Shown in pieces: positions 1-4,698 of a stretch of DNA of 6,700 nucleotides. Origin of the DNA: Xanthobacteraceae bacterium (GTDB taxonomy: Bacteria > Pseudomonadota > Alphaproteobacteria > Rhizobiales > Xanthobacteraceae); assembly GCA_030043285.1 (NCBI GenBank), contig JASHXZ010000677.1:1-6700 (forward strand). Direction: 5' to 3'. How positions within the stretch are numbered: position 1 is the first letter of the stretch; each line of letters starts with the position of its first letter. Made by a program: the position numbers and the translations under genes. A model generated the notes under the pieces. It made no database searches, was not told the DNA's origin, and was given only the letters and a program-made list of their open reading frames with translations.

Positions 1-1063
1 CGTGATAGAGCTTCCAGTTGCCCGGCAGCGAATGGCGGTAATGGCCGAGCACCTTGAGCTTGCGGCCGTCGAACGTCGCCTCGAACTCGCGCAGCACTTC
101 GGGGCCGAGATAATCGGCGAGCGGTTCCATCTCCGAAGAATACGAAGCGAACACCACGCCGCGATGACTGGTCACGTTGAGGCGGCGCAGGCCGTGCCGC
201 TCGGCATCGAAATCGGCCGGCATGCCGCCCTTGCCGGCGATGCCGCGGCGGAACGGCACGCCGATCAGGTTGCCTTTCAGGTCATAGGTCCACTGGTGAT
301 AGGGGCAGACGAATTCCTTGGCCGAGCCGGACAGCGCACGGCAGAATTCCGAAGCGCGATGGGCGCAGCGGTTTTCGAAAACGTGGATCGAGCCGTCCTC
401 GGCGCGCGCCACCACGACCGGCGTCGGCCCGACATGGGACCGGATGAAATCGCCGGGCTTTTCCACTTCGGCCTCGAGCGCCACGTAGTTCCAGGTCGGG
501 CCGTGGAAAATCCGCTCGATCTCGCGCTGGTAGATGTGCGGATCGGTGTAGACCCAGTCCGGCACCAGCGAGAGATCGTCGTCGGGCCACACATAGTCTT
601 GTGCGAACGATCCGCCGTTTTTTTGCGCCGACGATCCGCCGTTATTTTGCGCGAGCGATCCGCCGTTGCGGGCGCCGCCAACGATAGGCGCCTCGCGCCC
701 TTGGCCGATCTGCGCCGCAGATGGCGTCGACGCAGCGGCAGGCTGCGCACTTTCCGGATCGACGAAAATATCCGCGCCCTCGACCTTGACGCAAAAAACC
801 TTGAGGCCTTCGGTCGCCGGGGCGCACAGCGCGCGGCCGGTGCGGACGTCGAACACGGCCTGATGCAGCGGGCATTCGACGGTGCCGTCCGCCGCCTCGA
901 CAAAGCCGTTGGCCAAGTCGGCGAACTCATGGGTGCAGATGCCGCTCGTGGCGTGAATCGCCTCGCCGAGCCGGAACAGCGCGACCGGCGCGCCGGCAAG
1001 CTCGACCGCGATCACTTCGCGGTCGCCGAATTCATCGAGCGACGCCACCTTCTGCCACGCCAT
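1..1063 (-). CDS. Rieske ferredoxin-Rieske oxygenase alpha subunit fusion (C-terminus beyond window)
   Basis: The frame is open for 354 codons from ATG at 1063 to the left edge. Residues 1-103 form a Rieske ferredoxin-like domain with cluster motif C43-T-H45 and C64-P-L-H67. Residues 104-156 are an Ala/Gly/Ser/Gln-rich linker with three 8-residue NGGSxAQ repeats. From about 157 an oxygenase alpha subunit begins, with a second Rieske motif, C233-A-H235 and C253-P-Y-H256, and ends at the edge in GNWKLYH (348-354). In this family that stretch lies just before the mononuclear iron ligands, so the catalytic site cannot be inspected. Known role of the family: electrons pass from reductase to ferredoxin to oxygenase, which hydroxylates an aromatic ring with O2. 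Here donor and oxygenase share one chain; no reductase is visible. An in-frame TGA lies upstream of the start and the Shine-Dalgarno is weak. Substrate unknown. The domain calls are firm; the fusion assumes no sequencing error in the linker. Confidence 0.9.
   Translation of the reverse strand, partial: MAWQKVASLDEFGDREVIAVELAGAPVALFRLGEAIHATSGICTHEFADLANGFVEAADGTVECPLHQAVFDVRTGRALCAPATEGLKVFCVKVEGADIFVDPESAQPAAASTPSAAQIGQGREAPIVGGARNGGSLAQNNGGSSAQKNGGSFAQDYVWPDDDLSLVPDWVYTDPHIYQREIERIFHGPTWNYVALEAEVEKPGDFIRSHVGPTPVVVARAEDGSIHVFENRCAHRASEFCRALSGSAKEFVCPYHQWTYDLKGNLIGVPFRRGIAGKGGMPADFDAERHGLRRLNVTSHRGVVFASYSSEMEPLADYLGPEVLREFEATFDGRKLKVLGHYRHSLPGNWKLYH
596..667 (-). repeat. 3 x 24-bp in-frame tandem repeat in the Rieske fusion linker
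   Basis: Three consecutive 24-bp units encode residues 133-156 as NGGSLAQN, NGGSSAQK and NGGSFAQD. Each unit begins AACGGCGGATCG and continues to a GCGCAAAA-like end, with a few substitutions. A run of seven T on the plus strand (618-624) lies at the junction between the second and third units. The composition is that of a flexible hydrophilic linker between two folded Rieske domains. The repeat length is a multiple of three, so gain or loss of a unit would keep the frame. Confidence 0.85.
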
Positions 1064-1100
1064 GCGATGGTCCGCTTGCGGTCTTCAAGAGAGCTTTTTC

Positions 1101-1128
1101 AGCATATCCGATTGGGTTAGGCTTGCAA
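1101..1128 (-). promoter_or_regulatory. Candidate sigma70-type promoter for the Rieske fusion gene
   Basis: Reading the minus strand, TTGCAA (1128-1123) and TATGCT (1106-1101) are separated by 16 bp and sit about 38 bp upstream of the ATG at 1063. Each hexamer matches the sigma70 consensus at four of six positions. Position and spacing are right, but the match is moderate and alphaproteobacterial promoters are loosely conserved. The same 111-bp gap (1064-1174) must also hold the promoter of the divergent gene at 1175, for which no convincing -35/-10 pair is seen. Confidence 0.3.
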
Positions 1129-1174
1129 TCGGCTTCGCTGATGCGGCAAGCGCGTACCACCAAGGAGCAGCGCC

Positions 1175-1546
1175 ATGGCGCAGGAACCTCTCGCCACCAA
1201 GGGCAACTTTCTGCACATCTACGATTTTCGCGTCGAGAAGGGCAAAGAAGCGGAGTTCATCCGCCTGTTCGAGGCGTTCGACTACTCGGACGGCAACCCG
1301 ATGCACAAGTCGTCGGCCCAGGTGAAGGACGGCGTGCTGTGCCGCGATACCGAAGACCCGCAGCGGTTTTTCCTGATCGCCGAGTGGTCCGACATCGAGG
1401 AGCACGCGCGCATCCGCAAAATTCTGGCCAACGACATCAAGCCGGAATTCATCAAATACATCGAAGGCCGCAAGTTCGTGCCGAAATACGTCGAGATCGT
1501 CTCCTCGACGCCGGAAGAGATCCTCAACAAGGCCGCGGCGGAGTGA
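1175..1546 (+). CDS. ABM-domain (dimeric alpha/beta barrel) protein, putative monooxygenase
   Basis: This 123-residue protein reads as a single ferredoxin-like ABM domain: beta strand NFLHIYDFRV (11-20), a helix rich in charged residues (EKGKEAEFIRLFEAF), then a central strand with RFFLIAEW (64-71) followed by an acidic helix (SDIEEHARIR). The pattern with Trp71 at the end of the strand is typical of the antibiotic biosynthesis monooxygenase/YgiN-type superfamily. Members act as small dimeric enzymes, some as cofactor-free oxygenases of aromatic or quinol substrates and some as haem-degrading enzymes. The sequence does not decide which applies. AAGGAG at 1162-1167 lies 7 nt before the ATG. 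It is divergent from the Rieske oxygenase fusion, so co-regulation and a role in the same aromatic pathway are plausible but inferred. Other possibility: a stress or structural protein without enzymatic activity. Confidence 0.82.
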   Translation: MAQEPLATKGNFLHIYDFRVEKGKEAEFIRLFEAFDYSDGNPMHKSSAQVKDGVLCRDTEDPQRFFLIAEWSDIEEHARIRKILANDIKPEFIKYIEGRKFVPKYVEIVSSTPEEILNKAAAE

Positions 1547-1548
1547 GA

Positions 1549-1575
1549 CCCGGCGGTTTACTCATAACCGCCGGG
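1549..1575. terminator. Perfect 10-bp hairpin between convergent genes, possible bidirectional terminator
   Basis: CCCGGCGGTT (1549-1558) and AACCGCCGGG (1566-1575) pair perfectly around a 7-nt loop, starting 3 nt after the stop codon of the ABM gene and 52 bp beyond the 3' end of the convergent GST gene. The stem is GC-rich, but no T-run follows on either strand, so it is not a textbook intrinsic terminator. It may act with Rho or protect mRNA 3' ends. Confidence 0.5.
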
Positions 1576-1626
1576 ACAATGTCGGCGCTCGGAGCGTACA
1601 ACGCGTGACCGCCCGGTGCAGCGGAG

Positions 1627-2301
1627 CTATACGCGCACAAACTCCTTGCCCTTGTTGGCCGCGGTAAAGCCGTTGAACACCTCGTTGACCGCGTTCCAGG
1701 ACTTGAGCTTTTTCATGTTGCCGAGCCAACGCTTCACGTTCGGATAAGCCGCAAAGTCGCAGTCGATCAGTTCGCCGATCGACACCAGGCCGGCGCCGAA
1801 ATAGTCGGCGATCGTAACGTCGTTGCCGCAAAGATACTGATTGTTCGGCCCGATCCAATAATCGTTGAGAATCTGCAGCCAATTCTTGGCGCCCTGCGCT
1901 CCCCAGGCGACGGCGCCGGCATGCGCCTCATCGCTCCGGCGCTTGTGATGAGGGAAGAGCTGCGGGTAGACCAGCCCATAACCGAAATCGCGATAGAACT
2001 GGGTATTGAGCCAATCCATCATCTCATTGACCTTGGCGCGCTTCTTCGGGTCTTTCGGGTATAGCGGCGAGTCGTTTTTTTCCGCCAGATATTTCATGAT
2101 GGCCGAGGCTTCAGTCAGCCGGAAATCGCCGTCCTCGAGCAGCGGCACCATGCGGTTGGGATTGAGCGACGCGTAAGGCTCCTGATAATGGGCGCCGGTG
2201 AGGATATCGACCATTTCCTCATCGCACGCGATGCCGCTTTCGGCGATGAACAGCCGCACCGGGCGGCAAGCGGTGGAAACCGGATGCATGTAAAGCTTCA
2301 T
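1627..2301 (-). CDS. Glutathione S-transferase (theta/delta-like)
   Basis: The product is a 224-residue cytosolic GST, a normal family length. The N-terminal thioredoxin-like domain (about 1-76) opens with KLYMHPVSTACRPVRLF. Ser9 sits where theta/delta-class enzymes have their catalytic serine. NPNRMVPLL carries the cis-proline loop (V52-P53) and TEAS (63-66) the Glu-Ser pair that binds the gamma-glutamyl part of glutathione. The C-terminal helical domain contains the N-capping box T163-I-A-D166. The family conjugates glutathione to electrophiles, or opens or dehalogenates substrates; the substrate cannot be told here. The start at 2301 is preferred over the in-frame ATG at 2316 because GGGAGGA lies 6 nt upstream and the GST fold normally begins right at MKLY. 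It is convergent with the ABM gene and divergent from the LLM oxidoreductase. A detoxification role beside oxygenases is an inference. Confidence 0.93.
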   Translation of the reverse strand: MKLYMHPVSTACRPVRLFIAESGIACDEEMVDILTGAHYQEPYASLNPNRMVPLLEDGDFRLTEASAIMKYLAEKNDSPLYPKDPKKRAKVNEMMDWLNTQFYRDFGYGLVYPQLFPHHKRRSDEAHAGAVAWGAQGAKNWLQILNDYWIGPNNQYLCGNDVTIADYFGAGLVSIGELIDCDFAAYPNVKRWLGNMKKLKSWNAVNEVFNGFTAANKGKEFVRV

Positions 2302-2307
2302 GGTCTG

Positions 2308-2314
2308 TCCTCCC
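2308..2314 (-). promoter_or_regulatory. Ribosome binding site that fixes the GST start
   Basis: On the minus strand GGGAGGA is followed after 6 nt by the ATG at 2301. The alternative in-frame ATG at 2316 would lie upstream of this site and has no Shine-Dalgarno of its own. Confidence 0.8.
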
Positions 2315-2423
2315 ATTTTGCCGCTGCAAGCCGTCTGCGCGCGAGCGCATGGCTTGGCAGCGCGGCATGATTAAGCGTGGTACGATCTCGCCCACTCCGG
2401 TCGTTTTAGCGCAATACTGCCAA

Positions 2424-2429
2424 AAGGAG
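2424..2429 (+). promoter_or_regulatory. Ribosome binding site that fixes the LLM oxidoreductase start
   Basis: AAGGAG lies 9 nt before the ATG at 2439. A nearer ATG at 2431 is in another frame and only 1 nt away, too close to use this site. The upstream in-frame ATG at 2349 adds 30 residues with no family-like sequence. Confidence 0.75.
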
Positions 2430-2438
2430 AATGGCCCA

Positions 2439-3476
2439 ATGGCCGAGGCGTTCGAATTGGGCCTTTACACGTTCGGCGATCTCACGCCGGACGCCCAGAC
2501 CGGCAAGACCATTACCGCCGAACAACGCATGGCAGAAATACTCGCCGCGGCCAAGCTTGCCGACACGTCCGGCCTCGATGTTTTTGCGGTTGGCGAACAT
2601 CATCGCCTGGACATGGCGGTTTCCGCCACGGCTGTGGTGCTGGCCGCTATCGCGGCGATAACGCAACGGGTCCGCCTGGCCAGCGCCGTCACCATCCTGA
2701 GCACGGCCGATCCGGTGACGGTATTCGAGGATTTCGCCACCGTGGACCTCATCTCCGGCGGACGCGCCGAGATTATTGCCGGGCGCGGCATATTCACCGA
2801 ATCCTTTCCGCTGTTCGGCTACGATCTCGCCGACTACGATGAACTGTTCCGGGAAAAACTCGATCTCTTACTCAAGCTCAACAGCGCCGAGCGCGTCACC
2901 TGGGAGGGCCGCTTTCGCCCGGCGCTGCACGATGCCCCGATACCGCCGCGCCCGGCGCAAAGCCGCCTGCCGGTCTGGATCGGAAGCGGCGGCACGCCGG
3001 GCAGCGTCGAACGCGCCGGCGCGTTCGGATTGCCATTGGCGCTCGCCAATATCAGCATGCTGCCGGCAAAACTGGCGCCAATGGTCGATCTTTACCGTCG
3101 TGCCGGCCTGCAAGCCGGACACAGCGCCCGGGACCTGAAAGTCAGCGTGGCGACCCACATGTACATTGCCGAAAACTCGCAAGATGCGCTCGACGAGTTC
3201 TATCCGTACTACGCCGCCTATTTTCTCACGCACACGCCCTCGCAATATCGTGCACAGGCGATCACGCGGGCCGATTTTGACGCGCGCGCGAGTGAACACG
3301 GGCCTATCTTTGTCGGCAGTCCGCAACAGATCATCGATAAGATCAGCTATGAACGCGAGCTTTTCAGTCATCAGCGCTTTCTCGCGCAGCTCGATATCGG
3401 CGGCATGCCGTTCGCCAACGTGGCGCGCGCGGTCGAGCTGTTTGCGACCAAGGTTGCACCGGTCATTCGCAGCTGA
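2439..3476 (+). CDS. LLM-class flavin-dependent oxidoreductase (luciferase-like monooxygenase)
   Basis: The 345-residue protein fits a single bacterial luciferase-like TIM barrel. It opens with the family-like ELGLYTFGDL (6-15). AVGEHHRLD (50-58) holds the EHH motif near the flavin site, AEIIAGRG (110-117) is the strand-loop found after the SGGR turn, LPVWIGSGGTP (177-187) is the conserved strand leading to the phosphate-binding region, and GSPQQIIDKI (293-302) is the usual C-terminal helix. It resembles the small FMN-dependent LLM subgroup that includes the Agrobacterium protein of known structure from locus Atu2307; this is from memory. Such enzymes use reduced FMN, normally supplied by a separate reductase, and O2 to oxidise organic substrates; some relatives are reductases. 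No reductase is encoded nearby. It diverges from the GST across 137 bp, in which no clear promoter pair was found. Substrate unknown. Confidence 0.92.
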   Translation: MAEAFELGLYTFGDLTPDAQTGKTITAEQRMAEILAAAKLADTSGLDVFAVGEHHRLDMAVSATAVVLAAIAAITQRVRLASAVTILSTADPVTVFEDFATVDLISGGRAEIIAGRGIFTESFPLFGYDLADYDELFREKLDLLLKLNSAERVTWEGRFRPALHDAPIPPRPAQSRLPVWIGSGGTPGSVERAGAFGLPLALANISMLPAKLAPMVDLYRRAGLQAGHSARDLKVSVATHMYIAENSQDALDEFYPYYAAYFLTHTPSQYRAQAITRADFDARASEHGPIFVGSPQQIIDKISYERELFSHQRFLAQLDIGGMPFANVARAVELFATKVAPVIRS

Positions 3477-3550
3477 TGGTCTTAGGTCCAGGGGCGGCTT
3501 GCGAGTGAACTCACGGAGTCCATTCCTGGCCGTTCGCGACGTGATATCAG

Positions 3551-4477
3551 CTAACGCCGTCGGCTGACGGCGTCCGCTTCGATGGGCCGCGGGCGCGGCA
3601 GCGGCACTTCGTCGGGCGGAATGGGCGCCTTGGCTTCGGTCTTCGCTTCGGTCTTCGCTTCGGTCTCGGCTTCGGTCTTGGCTTCCGCTTCGACCACCGG
3701 CTCGCGCACGTCCCATTCGCATATTTTGTAATTGTTGCGGCGCGGCTCGAGATCGACATGGACGTGCTCGGCATGTTCGGCATCCGAGCCCGGACCGAGC
3801 ACGGTCGAAAAGCGGGCGCAGGCGGCCTCACGCACGGCGTCGCGAAAATCCTTCGGCGCATTAGGATCGGCGAGCACGATCGTCTTGCCGTTGCCGAGCC
3901 GAAAGGCATGCACGTCGAGCGCGTCGGCGCGGCCGTGCTCGCTCAAGGTCGCGCCGCGCACCCGATCACGGCCGCGGCATTCGTAGGAGCCGAGGTTGTC
4001 GAGCCGCCGCAGCGGCGAGCCAAGCTTCGCGGCCGTCGGCGCGACGTCCTCGCGCAGCCAGGCCGTCACGACTTCGGCCATCTCGCAGCGCAACGTGGCC
4101 GGCGGCGCAATCGCCACCTTGCTCTTGTCCGGCAAGGTCACGCTCTCCAGCAGCACCCCATCCGGCGCGCCGCATTCGCCGGGCGCCACCAGCTTGCCGA
4201 GCAGCCGAAAGCCGGCGAACTGCGCCAGCCGCAAGTCGCAGGGCGACGGCGCCGCTGCGGGCGCCGCTTCCTGCTCGGGAAACGAGGCAAACGCTTCCTG
4301 CGGCGGCGCAGTCTGTTGCGGAATGGCGATCGGCGGCGCGCTGCGGCTATAGCCATGCTCCGGCCGCGGCCGCTTCATCGGGCGGGTCGAGGCATGCTGC
4401 GCCGCGGCGATCCCGCTCGCCCCAAGGCAGGCCAGAAGGACAAGAACGGTTTTGCCGGAGGAGGTCACGCTAGCCAA
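3551..4477 (-). CDS. Extensin-like family protein, exported, M15-peptidase-like
   Basis: The protein has 308 residues counted from TTG at 4477. Residues 9-26 form a hydrophobic signal segment ending in AAAQ, a good signal peptidase I site; LLAC at 14-17 is a weaker lipobox alternative. A Pro-rich region (about 30-79) leads to the extensin-like C-terminal domain (80-256). This carries SEHGRADALD, with H181 and D188 as H-x6-D, and EHVHVDLEPR, with E237 and H240 as E-x-x-H. That is the arrangement of zinc ligands and base in M15 D-Ala-D-Ala peptidases, so action on peptidoglycan is possible though unproven. Six cysteines (80, 102, 131, 167, 220, 253) suggest disulfides in the periplasm. The tail is a repetitive E/A/K/T stretch, then proline-arginine repeats. 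A TAA codon lies two codons before TTG, so the start is TTG 4477 or GTG 4468; neither has a clear Shine-Dalgarno. Confidence 0.88.
   Translation of the reverse strand: MASVTSSGKTVLVLLACLGASGIAAAQHASTRPMKRPRPEHGYSRSAPPIAIPQQTAPPQEAFASFPEQEAAPAAAPSPCDLRLAQFAGFRLLGKLVAPGECGAPDGVLLESVTLPDKSKVAIAPPATLRCEMAEVVTAWLREDVAPTAAKLGSPLRRLDNLGSYECRGRDRVRGATLSEHGRADALDVHAFRLGNGKTIVLADPNAPKDFRDAVREAACARFSTVLGPGSDAEHAEHVHVDLEPRRNNYKICEWDVREPVVEAEAKTEAETEAKTEAKTEAKAPIPPDEVPLPRPRPIEADAVSRRR
3554..3573 (-). other. 8-bp hairpin over the end of the extensin-like gene
   Basis: ACGCCGTC (3554-3561) and GACGGCGT (3566-3573) are perfect inverted repeats with a 4-nt loop. They cover the last codons and abut the TAG stop. 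In the 74-bp gap to the convergent LLM gene there is no T-run. It may serve as a 3'-end hairpin or weak terminator. Confidence 0.4.
3629..3691 (-). repeat. 12-bp in-frame repeats coding a Glu-Ala-Lys-Thr tail
   Basis: The 63 bp code residues 263-283 of the extensin-like protein. The basic unit is GAAGCGAAGACC (E-A-K-T), present as several exact or near-exact copies; variants replace AAG by GAG or GCG by GCC. The encoded stretch is low-complexity, strongly charged and probably helical or disordered. It lies after the conserved domain, so it is likely dispensable for folding. Confidence 0.8.
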
Positions 4478-4539
4478 GTCTTAAAGACCATTGCGGCGAC
4501 ACTTTGCGGCGTCCGCCGTGCCGGAGACATCAGGCAACG

Positions 4540-4568
4540 ACTAGACCAAGGGGCGCGCGGCCATTCAA
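4540..4568 (-). promoter_or_regulatory. Candidate sigma70-type promoter for the extensin-like gene
   Basis: On the minus strand TTGAAT (4568-4563) and TCTAGT (4545-4540) are separated by 17 bp, each matching four of six consensus bases. The predicted transcript would start near 4533, about 56 nt before the TTG start. The -35 lies inside a GGGGCGC...GCGCCCC inverted repeat. Confidence 0.3.
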
Positions 4569-4575
4569 GCGCCCC
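4550..4575. repeat. Inverted repeat GGGGCGC-12-GCGCCCC in the divergent gap
   Basis: Seven-base arms at 4550-4556 and 4569-4575 flank 12 nt. The element lies between the extensin-like gene and the acyl-CoA ligase gene and overlaps the candidate minus-strand -35 box. It could be an operator or a chance GC-rich palindrome. Confidence 0.3.
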
Positions 4576-4617
4576 CTATTAGCGACAGTCCGCATCGGCC
4601 TGCTTCAACAAGCCCGT

Positions 4618-4645
4618 TTGCCTTGCCACCAATCGCGGGTAACCT
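4618..4645 (+). promoter_or_regulatory. Weak candidate promoter for the acyl-CoA ligase
   Basis: TTGCCT (4618-4623) and TAACCT (4640-4645) are 16 bp apart, about 54 bp before the ligase start. The -10 matches only three consensus bases. The rest of the 221-bp gap (4478-4698) shows no stronger pair on the plus strand. Confidence 0.18.
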
Positions 4646-4685
4646 TGCGGCGGCTGCCAAAGGCGGCCCGCAAAACAAATTTTTT

Positions 4686-4692
4686 GGGAGGA
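4686..4692 (+). promoter_or_regulatory. Ribosome binding site that fixes the ligase start
   Basis: GGGAGGA sits 6 nt before the ATG at 4699. The open frame extends upstream to 4504, but those extra 65 residues are not family-like. Confidence 0.85.
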
Positions 4693-4698
4693 CCAACC

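Noticed and set aside
596..667. Linker repeats as a CRISPR-like or mobile repeat
   Set aside because: The units are directly adjacent, 24 bp long, in frame and without spacers; they are explained as a coding linker.
2..1120. Long plus-strand open frame (372 codons) opposite the Rieske fusion gene
   Set aside because: It is the antisense of a frame with two complete Rieske motifs; its Arg/Ala/Gly-rich composition is typical of GC-rich antisense frames and no domain is recognisable.
2431..2661. ATG at 2431 just after AAGGAGA, opening a 76-codon frame
   Set aside because: Only 1 nt from the Shine-Dalgarno, out of frame with the LLM protein, and Arg/Pro/Trp-rich without family resemblance.
3758..4582. 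Plus-strand open frame of 274 codons opposite the extensin-like gene
   Set aside because: Arg/Gly-rich antisense translation without motifs; the minus strand shows a signal peptide and a conserved extensin-like domain.
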